64,000 nucleotides of DNA from positions 310,001 through 374,000 of the forward strand of contig NZ_BBYG01000016.1 of NCBI RefSeq assembly GCF_001184025.1, written 5' to 3'. A program made the position numbers and the translations under genes. The stretch comes from Streptomyces maremycinicus (lineage in GTDB: Bacteria > Actinomycetota > Actinomycetes > Streptomycetales > Streptomycetaceae). The notes beneath the pieces are model-generated. The model saw nothing but the letters and a program-made list of their open reading frames with translations. It made no database searches and was not told where the DNA came from. This document shows, in pieces, positions 32,746 through 41,791 of this stretch. Numbering within the stretch: the first letter of the stretch is position 1; every line of letters begins with the position of its first letter.

Positions 32746-33681
32746 GTGATCGAGCTCGAGGGGGTTCCCGAGCTGATCGACCCGGTCATGGTGGCCGCGT
32801 TCGAGGGCTGGAACGATGCCGGCGACGCCGCCTCCACCGCGGTCGGGCACCTGGAGCGGGAGTGGAAGGGCGAGGTGTTCGCGGCGCTGGACGCCGAGGA
32901 CTACTACGACTTCCAGGTGAACCGCCCCACGGTGTGGATGGACGCCGGCGTGCGCAAGATCACGTGGCCGACGACAAGGTTGTCGGTGGTGCGGGTGGGC
33001 GGCGAGAAGCCACGCGACCTGGTGCTCGTCCGCGGCATCGAACCGTCCATGCGGTGGCGCTCGTTCTGCAACGAGCTGCTGGGCTTCGCGCACGAGCTGG
33101 GCGTGGAGCTGGTGGTGATCCTGGGCGCCCTGCTCGGTGACACCCCGCACACGCGTCCGGTGCCGATCAGCGGGACCACGTCCGACGCGGACCTGGCGCA
33201 GCGGATGGACCTGGAGGAGACCAAGTACGAGGGGCCCACGGGCATCGTCGGTGTCCTCCAGGAGGCGTGCACGCACGCGGGGGTGCCCGCGGTCAGCCTC
33301 TGGGCGGCCGTGCCGCACTACGTCTCGCAGCCGCCGAACCCGAAGGCGACACTGGCCCTCCTCAACCGCCTGGAGGACCTGATCGACGTGCGCATCCCGC
33401 TGGGCGAGCTGCCCGAGGACGCGCGTGCCTGGCAGGTGGGCGTGGACCAGCTGGCCGCCGAGGACTCCGAGGTCGCCGAGTACGTGCAGACGCTGGAGGA
33501 GGCGCGGGACACCGCGGAGCTGCCGGAGGCGTCGGGCGAGGCGATCGCCCGCGAGTTCGAGCGCTATCTGCGGCGGCGGGACGGCGGCGGTCCGCCGGAC
33601 CCCGGGGAGCGGACCCGGCCCCCGAAGCCGCCGAAGCCGAGCGGCGACGCCTCCGACGACAGCGATTCCTCGGAGGACTAG
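32746..33681 (+). CDS. PAC2-family protein (proteasome-assembly-chaperone-like)
   Basis: The product has 311 residues. GTG at 32746 follows GGAAGGAGG. PAC2 family features are VIELEGVPELIDPVMVAAFEGWNDAGDAASTAV at the start and VVILGALLGDTPHTRPVPISGTTSD in the middle. The C-terminus (about 285-311) is a disordered Pro/Lys then Asp/Ser-rich tail. The family is conserved beside mshC in Streptomyces and is related to proteasome assembly chaperones, but its role in actinobacteria is not established. The 214 bases before it show only a weak CCCCC-gtacaa-GGGGG hairpin (near 32659) that may end the GntR transcript. Confidence 0.88.
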   Translation: MIELEGVPELIDPVMVAAFEGWNDAGDAASTAVGHLEREWKGEVFAALDAEDYYDFQVNRPTVWMDAGVRKITWPTTRLSVVRVGGEKPRDLVLVRGIEPSMRWRSFCNELLGFAHELGVELVVILGALLGDTPHTRPVPISGTTSDADLAQRMDLEETKYEGPTGIVGVLQEACTHAGVPAVSLWAAVPHYVSQPPNPKATLALLNRLEDLIDVRIPLGELPEDARAWQVGVDQLAAEDSEVAEYVQTLEEARDTAELPEASGEAIAREFERYLRRRDGGGPPDPGERTRPPKPPKPSGDASDDSDSSED

Positions 33682-33699
33682 CACGGCGGGCGGACAGGG

Positions 33700-33745
33700 G
33701 TACGACGAGGGGCGGTGCGCGTCGGCGCACCGCCCCTCGTCGTAC
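33700..33745. terminator. Bidirectional terminator between PAC2 gene and mshC
   Basis: Perfect 21-bp stem (33700-33720 with 33725-33745) and a 4-nt loop, midway between the convergent genes. Confidence 0.88.
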
Positions 33746-33766
33746 CCGGTGTACGGGCGCCTACGG

Positions 33767-34996
33767 CTACAGCGCCACGCCGAGCAGGGCGTCCACGGCC
33801 CGTGAGACGACGCCGGGGGCGCCGATGTCCGTACCGCCGTGCTCCTGCTGGAGGGCGGCCCAGCGGTCGACGGCGGCCAGCGCGGCCGGGGCGTCGAGGT
33901 CGTTGCCGAGCGCCTCGCGGATCTCCTCGACGAGCGCCTCGGCGGGCGGCCCGTCCGGCCGGGAGACGGCGGCCCTCCAGCGTCCGAGCCTGGCCTGCGC
34001 GTCGGTGAGGACCTGGTCGGTCCACTCCCAGTCGGCCCGGTAGTGGTGGGCGAGCAGGGTGAGCCGGATCGCGGCGGGGTCCACGCCGTCCTGGCGCAGC
34101 TTCGAGACGAAGACGAGGTTGCCACGGGACTTGGACATCTTCTCGCCGTCCAGGGCGACCATGCCGGCGTGCACGTACGCCTGGGCCATGGGGAACTCGC
34201 CGGTCAGGACCTGGGCGTGGGAGGCGCCCATCTCGTGGTGCGGGAAGGCGAGGTCGGAGCCGCCGCCCTGCACGTCGAAGCCCATCCCGAGGTGGTCGAG
34301 GGCGATGGCCACGCACTCGATGTGCCAGCCCGGCCGGCCGCGGCCGAGCGAGCCGCCGTCCCAGCTGGGCTCGCCCTCGCGGGCGGCCATCCAGAGCATC
34401 GGGTCGAGCGGGTTCTTCTTGCCGGGGCGGTCCGGGTCGCCGCCGCGTTCGGCGGAGAGCAGCCGCATGGCGGCCGCGTCCAGGCCCGAGACCCGGCCGA
34501 AGTTCGGGTCCGACCCGACGGAGAAGTAGACGTCGCCGTCGAGCTCGTAGGCGGCGCCGGCGTCCCGCAGCCGCTCGACGAGCGGAACGATGCCGGGTAT
34601 CGCCTCGACGGCACCTATGTAGTGCCGCGGCGGCAGCATCCGCAGGGCCGTCATGTCCTCGCGGAAGAGCGCCGTCTCCTTCTCGGCGAGGGCGACCCAG
34701 TCGACGCCGTCGCGTTCGGCCCGCTCCAGGAGCGGGTCGTCGACGTCGGTGACGTTCTGGACGTAGTGAACCTGCCGCTTGGTGTCGAGCCACACGCGCT
34801 GAACGAGGTCGAACGCGTTGTAGGTCGCCGCGTGACCGATGTGGGTCGCGTCGTACGGCGTGATGCCGCAGACGTAGATACGGGCGACGGGACCGGGGTC
34901 GAGGGAGACCAAGCCGCCGGTCGCGGTGTCGTGGATCCTCAGGTCGCGGCCCTGACCAGGCAGGGCGGGGACCTCGGAAGCGGGCCAGGCATGCAT
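33767..34996 (-). CDS. mshC: Cysteine:1D-myo-inosityl 2-amino-2-deoxy-alpha-D-glucopyranoside ligase (mycothiol)
   Basis: The product has 409 residues. It ligates Cys to GlcN-inositol in mycothiol synthesis, using a class I tRNA-synthetase fold related to CysRS. Seen are VCGITPYDATHIGHAATY (HIGH motif, zinc Cys before it, about 43-60), the zinc-site segment GWHIECVAIA, and GEKMSKSRGN (KMSKS, about 287-296). The absence of the CysRS anticodon-binding C-terminus, with a short helical end instead, separates it from true CysRS. It is the last gene of an operon with the SCO1664-family, DUF3090 and phosphatase genes. Confidence 0.96.
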   Translation of the reverse strand: MHAWPASEVPALPGQGRDLRIHDTATGGLVSLDPGPVARIYVCGITPYDATHIGHAATYNAFDLVQRVWLDTKRQVHYVQNVTDVDDPLLERAERDGVDWVALAEKETALFREDMTALRMLPPRHYIGAVEAIPGIVPLVERLRDAGAAYELDGDVYFSVGSDPNFGRVSGLDAAAMRLLSAERGGDPDRPGKKNPLDPMLWMAAREGEPSWDGGSLGRGRPGWHIECVAIALDHLGMGFDVQGGGSDLAFPHHEMGASHAQVLTGEFPMAQAYVHAGMVALDGEKMSKSRGNLVFVSKLRQDGVDPAAIRLTLLAHHYRADWEWTDQVLTDAQARLGRWRAAVSRPDGPPAEALVEEIREALGNDLDAPAALAAVDRWAALQQEHGGTDIGAPGVVSRAVDALLGVAL

Positions 34997-35108
34997 GTCA
35001 TGAGCCTAACCGGACGGAAGTTGCGTATACGAACCGGAGCAGGCCAGATGGCCGGGAAGGCCCTCTTGTGCGATGCGGCCCGTTATGCGTGCCGCCCGTG
35101 CGGGGCGG

Positions 35109-35942
35109 TCAGACCGGGGGCCAGGGGATGGCCGGCCACTCGCCGCTCGGCTCCGGGTGCTTCCCGGCCGCCAGCAGCGCCTCGGCACGCGCGCGCGTGG
35201 CGTCGACCTCGGCGGGGGTGAGGAGCGCGGCCAGGGTGAGCGCCAGCCGCCCGTCGGGTTCCAGGGCGCCTCTGAGGCCCTTGAGCACGTCGACGGCCTC
35301 ACCGGTCAGCGGCTCCCCCGCCCAGCCCCACAGGAGGGTGCGCAGCTTGTTCTCGGCGTTGAAGGTGACGCCGTGGTCGATGCCGTACAGCCGGCCGTCG
35401 GCGGTGGGCAGCAGATGGCCGCCCTTGCGGTCGGCGTTGTTGATCACCGCGTCGAGGACGGCGAGCCGGCGCAGCCGTTCGTCGTCGGCGTGCACGAGCA
35501 GCGCGGTGCGGCCCTCGCCGGCCTCGGCGAAGCCGATCGCCCGCCAGCCCGGCCCGGGTTCCTCCCCGTCCACCAGGGCGAGCAGTTCGGCCTCCGGGGC
35601 CGTCTCGATCCACAGCTGGCACATGCCCTCGCCGTACGGACCGTCGCGCAGCACGGTGGGCGGCACGAGGCCCCAGCCGGTCGCCTCGGAGACCTCGTAG
35701 GCGGCGACCTCGCGCTGGGCGAGGGTGCCGTCGGGGAAGTCCCACAGCGGCCGCTCCCCGGCGACGGGCTTGTAGACGCAGGCGGCTTCGCGGCCCTCGT
35801 GCGCGACGGTGCAGTACAGGGCCGCGTTCGAGGCGTCGCGGATGCGCCCGCGGACGGTGAGCTCGCCGCGCGCGAGGAGTTCGGCGGCGGCCGGGTCGGT
35901 GGTCGTCACGCCCCCCGGCGGTATCCGTTCTGGCGCGGACAT
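35109..35942 (-). CDS. SCO1664-family protein (PI3/4-kinase-like fold)
   Basis: The product has 277 residues. ATG at 35942 follows GGAAGGAC. Conserved parts are CVYKPVAGERPLWDFPDGTLAQREVAAYEVSEATGW (nucleotide-lysine type, about 48-83), LAVLDAVINNADRKGGHLLPTADGRLYGIDHGVTFN (catalytic D-x-x-N-N-x-D and metal D-H-G, about 165-205). These recall the kinase core of phosphatidylinositol 3/4-kinases and HipA-like proteins, so phosphotransfer activity is likely, but the substrate is unknown. The start overlaps the end of the DUF3090 gene by 37 nt. It sits in the mshC operon. Confidence 0.85.
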   Translation of the reverse strand: MSAPERIPPGGVTTTDPAAAELLARGELTVRGRIRDASNAALYCTVAHEGREAACVYKPVAGERPLWDFPDGTLAQREVAAYEVSEATGWGLVPPTVLRDGPYGEGMCQLWIETAPEAELLALVDGEEPGPGWRAIGFAEAGEGRTALLVHADDERLRRLAVLDAVINNADRKGGHLLPTADGRLYGIDHGVTFNAENKLRTLLWGWAGEPLTGEAVDVLKGLRGALEPDGRLALTLAALLTPAEVDATRARAEALLAAGKHPEPSGEWPAIPWPPV

Positions 35943-36496
35943 ACGTGTCCTTCCGGGTCGAGCGGCAGACTGCACAGCGGACACGGCGGCCGGCCCGCGT
36001 TGACGACGTCGAGGGCGCGTTTGGCGAAGGCCCGCGCCTGCGCGCCGGTGAGCCGGACCCGCAGCATCGGGGGCCCGTTCTCCTCGTCCTGGAGAAGCTT
36101 CTCCTCGGCCTCGGCGAGGTCCTCCTCGGAGTCCGCGTCGAGCTCCACGAGGGCCTGCGCCTCGACGATCATGCGCTGTTCCTCGCCGTCCCAGGCGAGG
36201 GCCATCGTGCCGACCCGGAACTCCTCCTCGATCGGCGTGTCGAGGGGAGCCGTGTCGGTGTTCTCGGCGGGCGACATCGCGGGCACGGGGGCACTGCCGC
36301 CGCTTCGGCGCACGACCTCGTCCAGCAGTTCGTCCATGCGCTCGGCGAGCGCGGCGACCTGTGTCTTCTCCAGGGCCACGCTGGTCACCCGGGGGCCGGC
36401 GGTGGCCTGGAGGAAGAAGGTCCGGCGCCCGGGCAGTCCGACCGTACCGGCCACGAAGCGGTCCGGGGGGTCGTAGAGGAACACCTGACGGGACAC
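35906..36496 (-). CDS. DUF3090 family protein
   Basis: The product has 196 residues. GTG at 36496 follows GGAGACAGG. It starts VSRQVFLYDPPDRFVAGTVGLPGRRTFFLQA, has an acidic helical middle (DADSEEDLAEAEEKLLQDEE), and ends in a zinc-ribbon-like CPLCSLPLDPEGHVCPRQNG (four Cys). The family is actinobacterial and always accompanies the SCO1664-type and phosphatase genes. No reaction is known. The terminal ribbon could bind metal or a partner protein; its coding sequence overlaps the next gene. Confidence 0.85.
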   Translation of the reverse strand: MSRQVFLYDPPDRFVAGTVGLPGRRTFFLQATAGPRVTSVALEKTQVAALAERMDELLDEVVRRSGGSAPVPAMSPAENTDTAPLDTPIEEEFRVGTMALAWDGEEQRMIVEAQALVELDADSEEDLAEAEEKLLQDEENGPPMLRVRLTGAQARAFAKRALDVVNAGRPPCPLCSLPLDPEGHVCPRQNGYRRGA

Positions 36497-36607
36497 GTCC
36501 TGTCTCCATGGGAATCGTGGGTCATCGTGGGCCGGGGAACGAGTGGGGGAACGTCCCTGCGGGTACGCGCGCGTTTGCGGACCGCTTCACCCTACTGCGG
36601 CCGACGA

Positions 36608-37294
36608 TCACGGTGCGCCCGCACCACCCCCGACCGTCGCGTCCCCGGCCGGCGGCTCCTCGCGCGGGGCCAGCGACGCGAAGTCGCCGGTGTCGCCGAG
36701 GCGCACGAGAAAGGGGCGCAGCCGGGTGTAACGGATCGCGGTCACGGAACACGGTTCCACGGAGATCCGCTGGAAGAGGTCGAGATGAAGCCCGAGGGCG
36801 TCCGCCACGAGCGACTTGATGATGTCGCCGTGCGAACACATGAGATAGACGGCGTCGGCGCCGTGGTCGCGCTCCACGCGCGCGTTCCACTCCCGTACCG
36901 CCTCGGCGGCGCGGGTCTGCATGGCCCGCATGGACTCGCCGCCGGGGAACGCGGCGGCCGAGGGGTGCGCCTGCACGACCTCCATCAGGGGTTCGTCCGT
37001 CAGTTCGGCGAGTTTGCGTCCGGACCAGTCGCCGTAGTCGCACTCCCCGATCCGCTCGTCGGTGTGGACGCGCAGCCCTGGGCGGGCGTCCAGGAGCGGC
37101 CGGACCGTCTCCTGGCAGCGCTGGAGGGGGCTTGCGACGACCTCGGCGAGGGGCAGCGCGTCGAGCCGCCCGGGCAGGGCGGCGGCCTGCGCGGCTCCGC
37201 GCTCGTCGAGGGCGACGCCGGGGGTCCGGCCGGCGAGCAGTCCGGAGGTGTTGGCGGTGGACCGGCCGTGCCGGACGAGGATCAACGTGGGCAT
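36608..37294 (-). CDS. Histidine phosphatase family protein (MSMEG_4193-type)
   Basis: The product has 228 residues. ATG at 37294 is chosen since the RHG motif must be near the start: MPTLILVRHGRSTANTSGLLAGRTPGVALDERG (phosphohistidine His9). The second site is ECDYGDWSGRKLAEL, and the acid/base histidine is in YLMCSHGDIIKSLVADAL. It hydrolyses a phosphomonoester, substrate unknown. It leads the four-gene operon ending in mshC, and actinobacterial homologues keep this position. Confidence 0.88.
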   Translation of the reverse strand: MPTLILVRHGRSTANTSGLLAGRTPGVALDERGAAQAAALPGRLDALPLAEVVASPLQRCQETVRPLLDARPGLRVHTDERIGECDYGDWSGRKLAELTDEPLMEVVQAHPSAAAFPGGESMRAMQTRAAEAVREWNARVERDHGADAVYLMCSHGDIIKSLVADALGLHLDLFQRISVEPCSVTAIRYTRLRPFLVRLGDTGDFASLAPREEPPAGDATVGGGAGAP

Positions 37295-37356
37295 GCGGCC
37301 CAGGGTAGGCGTACCCGGGCGTGCGCCGGTGAGCGTCCGAAGGGAGAATCCGCCGA

Positions 37357-38352
37357 GTGATCGTCGACTGCGCTGTCTACCGTGACGGGCACCGGACGCG
37401 GGGCCCGGAGGACTTCTCGGACGCCCTGGCCGAGGCACGGGCCGCGGGCGGTTTCGTGTGGATCGGGCTGCACGAGCCCACGGAGAAGGAGTTCGACCAC
37501 GTCACGCACGAGTTCGGTCTGCACCCACTGGCCGTCGAGGACGCCCTGAAAGCCCACCAGCGGCCCAAGCTGGAGATCTACGACGACTCGCTCTTCGTGG
37601 TGTTCAAGCCGGTCGTCTACGAGGCCGAGAGCGACTCGGTCTCCTCCGGTGAGGTGATGGTCTTCCTCGGTGACGGCTTCGCGGTGACCGTCCGGCACGG
37701 CGAGGGCGCGCCGCTGGCCGCCGTTCGGCACCGGCTCGAGCACGAGCCGCAGCTGCTGGCCAAGGGCCCCACGGCCGTGGTGTACGCGATCGCCGACGCC
37801 ACGGTGGACCACTACCTGGACGTGGCCACGGAGCTCCAGACGGACCTGGAGGAGCTGGAGGCCGAGGTGTTCTCACCGGACGGCGGCGGCACACGGAACA
37901 CCGCGTCGCGGATCTACCGGTTCAAGCGTCAGATCCTGGAGTTCCGCCGGGCCACCGGTCCGCTGGCGCCGCCGCTGATCCGGCTGGCGGGCACCAGCGC
38001 GGCCGTACCTGAGGTGCCCTTCGTGGACGAGCGGGCGCGGCCCTTCTTCCGTGACGTCAGCGACCACCTCACGCGGGTGAACGAGTCCGTGGAAGGGCTG
38101 GACCGGCTGGTCACCGACATCCTCTCGGCGCACCTGGCGCAGATGAGCGTCCGGCAGAACGACGACATGCGGAAGATCTCGGCGTGGGCGGCGATGGCCG
38201 CGATCCCCACGATGATCGCGGGGATCTACGGGATGAACTTCGAGCACATGCCGGAGCTGCACTGGGTGTGGTCGTATCCGGCGGTGATCGCGCTGATGGC
38301 CGTGCTCGAGGTGCTGTTGTACCGGTTGTTCAAGCACCGCGGCTGGCTCTAG
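37357..38352 (+). CDS. corA: CorA-like magnesium/cobalt transport protein
   Basis: The product has 331 residues. GTG at 37357 follows AGGGAG. The N-terminal cytosolic domain (1-260) has long helices with RIYRFKRQILEFRRATGPL. The two C-terminal membrane helices carry the selectivity signature in MIAGIYGMNFEHMPEL (GMN, about 290-292) and end in the basic YRLFKHRGWL. It forms pentameric Mg2+ channels. The protein is divergent from the phosphatase gene and probably has its own promoter. The exact ion is not decided by sequence. Confidence 0.93.
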   Translation: MIVDCAVYRDGHRTRGPEDFSDALAEARAAGGFVWIGLHEPTEKEFDHVTHEFGLHPLAVEDALKAHQRPKLEIYDDSLFVVFKPVVYEAESDSVSSGEVMVFLGDGFAVTVRHGEGAPLAAVRHRLEHEPQLLAKGPTAVVYAIADATVDHYLDVATELQTDLEELEAEVFSPDGGGTRNTASRIYRFKRQILEFRRATGPLAPPLIRLAGTSAAVPEVPFVDERARPFFRDVSDHLTRVNESVEGLDRLVTDILSAHLAQMSVRQNDDMRKISAWAAMAAIPTMIAGIYGMNFEHMPELHWVWSYPAVIALMAVLEVLLYRLFKHRGWL

Positions 38353-38491
38353 GTACGCTGCGCGGGCCGTGCGCTCGGGCCCGGGCGTGCGCCGCGGGCG
38401 TGCGCTCCGGGCGTGCGCTTCGGTCCGGGCTCGCGGCCGGAGCGCGGGGTCCGGGGTCCGAGCTCAAGGTTCAGGGCTCAGGGTTCAGGGC
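38353..38491. repeat. Short direct repeats between corA and the ferritin-like gene
   Basis: GGGCGTGCGC occurs repeatedly at about 38380-38425. GGGTTCAGGGCTCA is partly repeated at about 38466-38493, just after the ferritin-like gene stop. No gene is visible. Confidence 0.6.
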
Positions 38492-39280
38492 TCAGGCGAA
38501 CTCGGGAGCCGTGACCGCCGGACCGCCGAGCGCGTCGCGGCGCTCGGGCATCTCCAGGGAGACCATCCGCCGCCAGCCGGCGAACCGCTCCCACGCGTAC
38601 ACGGCGTGGATGCCGGCCGCGAGGAGCGCCGACCTGGCCCTCGGCCAGCCGAGGATGTCCCCCATGTGGGCCATGACGGCAAGGCTCACGTCGCGGTAGA
38701 TCCGGATCTCGGCGAGCGCGCACGAGCGGAGCGTCTGCTGGATGGCGCGGCCGTGTCCCGCGCGGGCGAGACGCAGCAGCTCCTCGTGGCAGTAGGCGAG
38801 GTGGTTGTCCTCGTCGTTCGAGATCATCTTGACCGCGCGGCCGAGGTCGGGGTGGTCGCCGAAGTGCCGCCGCAGCAGCTCCATCTGCTCGGAGGCCCGC
38901 TGCTCGGTGACCCGGCTGTGGGCGAGGTAGGTGACGATGTCGTGCACGGTCAGCGGATGGTCGGCCCGGAGCCGGTCGTGCGCGAGGCCGATGCCGGCGC
39001 GCTCCAGGAGCATCGTGTAGTCGGTGTCGCGCGGGACGGGCACCGGGGCGAGCCCGCGCTTGCGCATCAGGGCGTTGAAGATCCGCCCGTGCTTGTCCTC
39101 GTCGGCGCCGTGCCGGGCGATCTTGGGAGCGAGGTGGTGCTCGCTCTGCGGAACGAGCGCGGCGATCCGGCCGTTCTCCCAGCCTCCCTGCGACTCCCCG
39201 CCGGCGGCGATGGAACAGAACAGCGCGAAGGACTCGTCGTTGTCGATGATCTCCTGGAACAGACTCTTGGCCGAAAGCAT
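38492..39280 (-). CDS. Ferritin-like domain protein, function unknown
   Basis: The product has 262 residues. ATG at 39280 follows GAGGTG. Helix pairs contain the ferritin-like metal pattern E/D-x(2)-H: HGADEDKHGRIFNALM, KMISNDEDNHLAYCHEELL and EIRIYRDVSLAVMAHMGDILG. A four-helix di-metal protein, possibly an oxygenase or oxidase, is likely. It has no signal peptide or membrane segment. It is convergent with corA and lies downstream of an F420-type oxidoreductase gene on the same strand, with 268 bases between them. No specific reaction can be assigned. Confidence 0.78.
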   Translation of the reverse strand: MLSAKSLFQEIIDNDESFALFCSIAAGGESQGGWENGRIAALVPQSEHHLAPKIARHGADEDKHGRIFNALMRKRGLAPVPVPRDTDYTMLLERAGIGLAHDRLRADHPLTVHDIVTYLAHSRVTEQRASEQMELLRRHFGDHPDLGRAVKMISNDEDNHLAYCHEELLRLARAGHGRAIQQTLRSCALAEIRIYRDVSLAVMAHMGDILGWPRARSALLAAGIHAVYAWERFAGWRRMVSLEMPERRDALGGPAVTAPEFA

Positions 39281-39501
39281 CGTGGGGCACCTCTCCGCAT
39301 CGCGCAGGATTCCGCAGCATTCCGCAAGGAACGAGTCAAATGCGGCACGGGAGGCACTGCAACAGCTGTGTCGGACAACTCCGCCAGAAGAGGGACCCCG
39401 GGAGTCGGCCCGCGAGCGTAACCGCGCGCCGTGTGGCGCGTTGTTCCGCGTGACGGCCGTGGCGGGGAAGACCCCCGAGCCCCCACCACGGCCGCTGAAC
39501 T

Positions 39502-39563
39502 CCCGGGAATCCCCGGGCCGGGATCCCGGGCCGGCCAGCCCAGGCCGGCTAGCCCAGGCCGGC
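39502..39563 (-). terminator. Palindromic G+C cluster after the LLM oxidoreductase gene
   Basis: CCCGGGAATCCCCGGG, GGGATCCCGGG and a duplicated AGCCCAGGCCGG form several alternative hairpins at the 3' end of the oxidoreductase gene. The remaining 39281-39501 stretch before the ferritin-like gene shows no gene. Confidence 0.45.
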
Positions 39564-40604
39564 GAGCTCGATGGCCTCCGAGCCGGCCCGCAGCGAGGCG
39601 AGACGCTCGTCCAGGGTGAAGCCGGCCGGAGCGAGGGTGAGCGTGGTGACACGCGCCGCCGCGTAGGCCTTCATCCGGTCGGCGATCCGCTCCACCGAGC
39701 CCAGCAGCGTGGTCCGGTCGATCAGCTCGTGCGGTACGGCGGCCGCGGCGCCCTGCTTGTCACCGGACAGGTACTTGTCCTGGATCTCGTCGGCGGCCGC
39801 CTCGTAGCCCATGCGCCGCGCGAGCTGGTTGTAGAAGTTCTGCTTGCGGCTGCCCATACCGCCGACGTACAGGGCGGTGTAGGGACGGAAGGTGTCGGCG
39901 AGCCGCTCGACGTCCTTGTCGTCGCCGAGGGCGAGCGGCAGCGTCGGGCAGACGTCGAAGCCGTCCAGGGTCTTGCCGGCCTTCTCGCGTCCGGCCCGCA
40001 GATGCCTGATCGCGGTGTCCTCGAGGTGCTCGGCGGACGGGAAGATGAGCAGGGCGCCGTCGGCGATCTCGCCGGTCTGCTCCAGGTTCTTCGGGCCGAT
40101 CGCGGCGATGTACAGCGGGATGTGCTCGCGCTCCGGGTGCACGGTCAGCTTGATCGGCTTGCCCGGCCCGCCCGGCAGCGGCAGCGTCCAGTGCTCGCCG
40201 TCGTACGACAGCCGCTCCCGCGTCATCGCCTTGCGGACGATCTCCACGTACTCCCGGGTGCGGGACAGCGGCTTGTCGAACTTGACGCCGTACCAGCCCT
40301 CGGAGACCTGCGGGCCGGAGACGCCGAGGCCGAGGCGGAAACGGCCGCCGGAGAGCGAGTCGAGGGTGGCGGCGGTCATCGCGGTCATCGCCGGCTGGCG
40401 GGCCGGGATCTGGAAGATCGCCGAGCCGACGTCGATGCGCTCGGTCTGCGCGGCCACCCAGGTGAGGACGGTGGCCGCGTCGGATCCGTAGGCCTCGGCG
40501 GCCCAGCAGACGGCGTATCCGAGGCGGTCGGCCTCCTGGGCGACGGCGAGGTTGTCGCCGTCCATTCCGGCACCCCAGTAGCCGAGGTTGATCCCGAGCT
40601 GCAT
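39549..40604 (-). CDS. LLM-class F420-dependent oxidoreductase
   Basis: The product has 351 residues of the bacterial-luciferase-like fold. Characteristic segments are MQLGINLGYWGAGMDGDNLAVAQEADRLGY, WAAEAYGSDAATVLTWVAA (F420-binding type), IFQIPARQPAMTAMTAATLD, GRFRLGLGVSGPQVSEGWYG and PLYIAAIGPKNLEQTGEIADG. It probably transfers hydride between coenzyme F420 and an unknown substrate in the cytosol. It is divergent from the aldo/keto reductase gene across 200 bases. The subfamily is common in Streptomyces and Mycobacterium and mostly uncharacterised. Confidence 0.92.
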   Translation of the reverse strand: MQLGINLGYWGAGMDGDNLAVAQEADRLGYAVCWAAEAYGSDAATVLTWVAAQTERIDVGSAIFQIPARQPAMTAMTAATLDSLSGGRFRLGLGVSGPQVSEGWYGVKFDKPLSRTREYVEIVRKAMTRERLSYDGEHWTLPLPGGPGKPIKLTVHPEREHIPLYIAAIGPKNLEQTGEIADGALLIFPSAEHLEDTAIRHLRAGREKAGKTLDGFDVCPTLPLALGDDKDVERLADTFRPYTALYVGGMGSRKQNFYNQLARRMGYEAAADEIQDKYLSGDKQGAAAAVPHELIDRTTLLGSVERIADRMKAYAAARVTTLTLAPAGFTLDERLASLRAGSEAIELAGLG

Positions 40605-40804
40605 GGCCGATTCCCCTTACTGATCAGTAACGACGCTGTTGCGGAGACCATAGCGCGGGGGCCGCGGGCCCGGGAGTGCGGTGTGGCGAGGGTCGCGCCG
40701 AGCCGATCCGGGGTCCCGGCCTGCGGAACTCGGCTCCCCGTCGCGGAAATTCGGTTATCCACAGGCAACCCACTGCCCAGTTATGGCCAGTAATCTCGGC
40801 GTTC

Positions 40805-41791
40805 ATGGAGCAGAGGCATCTCGGCCGCACCGGCCTGCGTGTGTCCCGCATCGGGCTCGGCACCCTGACCTGGGGCCGCGACACCGACGAGCACGACGCC
40901 GCGGACGTCCTGAAGACGTTCTGGGAGGCGGGCGGGACCCTCGTCGACACGGCCGACGTGTACGGCGACGGGGACGCCGAATACCTGCTCGGACGCCTGA
41001 TGGAGGGCCTGGTGCCGCGCCGGGACCTGATCGTCTCCACGAAGGCGGGCAGCGTCCCTGACCCGGACCGCCGTTACGACGGCTCCCGGGGACACCTGCT
41101 GGCCGCCCTCGACGCCTCACTCGCCCGGCTGGGCACGGACCACGTCGACCTGTGGCAGGTGCACGCCTTCGACCCCGACACCCCGCTGGAGGAGACCCTC
41201 CAGGCCCTCGACATCGCTGTCACCAGCGGCCGGGCACGCTATGTCGGGGTCTCCAACTTCTGCGGCTGGCAGCTCGCCAAGGCGGCCACCTGGCAGCTCT
41301 CCGCACCGGGCACCCGGACCCGTCTCGCGGCGACGCAGATGGAGTACTCGCTGCTCCAGCGCGGGGTGGAGCGCGAGGTGCTGCCCGCCGCCCTGGACCT
41401 GGGCATAGGCCTGCTGCCCTCCTCGCCGCTGGGCCGCGGCGTCCTCACCGGCAAGTACCGCGGCGACGCCCTGCCGCCCGACTCGCGCGGCGCCTCGGAC
41501 CACTTCGGGCTGTTCGTCGAGCCGTACCTCGACGACACCGCGAGCCGCATCGTGGACGCCGTCTCGACCGCCGCGGACGGACTGGCGGTGACGCCGCTCC
41601 AGGTCGCCCTCGCCTGGGTCCGCGACCGGCCCGGCGTGGCCGCCCCGATCGTCGGCGCGCGCAACGCGCAGCAGCTCACGGCCGCATTGTCAGTGGAGGC
41701 CCTTAGTCTTCCTGACGAGATCTGCCGGGCCCTCGACGATGTGTCGGCGCCCGTGCACCGCTATCCCGATCACGACTGGAGCACGCTGTGA
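40805..41791 (+). CDS. Aldo/keto reductase
   Basis: The product has 328 residues. Catalytic Asp-Tyr-Lys-His are seen in DTADVYGDGDAEYLLG (Asp, Tyr), LIVSTKAGS (Lys) and DLWQVHAFD (His). NADPH-binding is shown by the late PIVGARNAQQL. ATG at 40805 has no Shine-Dalgarno site; TAATCT lies 8 nt before it, so the mRNA could start at or near the ATG. The RecD-like gene starts within its stop codon (GTGA), a coupling that is conserved in Streptomyces as far as I recall but without clear functional reason. Confidence 0.92.
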   Translation: MEQRHLGRTGLRVSRIGLGTLTWGRDTDEHDAADVLKTFWEAGGTLVDTADVYGDGDAEYLLGRLMEGLVPRRDLIVSTKAGSVPDPDRRYDGSRGHLLAALDASLARLGTDHVDLWQVHAFDPDTPLEETLQALDIAVTSGRARYVGVSNFCGWQLAKAATWQLSAPGTRTRLAATQMEYSLLQRGVEREVLPAALDLGIGLLPSSPLGRGVLTGKYRGDALPPDSRGASDHFGLFVEPYLDDTASRIVDAVSTAADGLAVTPLQVALAWVRDRPGVAAPIVGARNAQQLTAALSVEALSLPDEICRALDDVSAPVHRYPDHDWSTL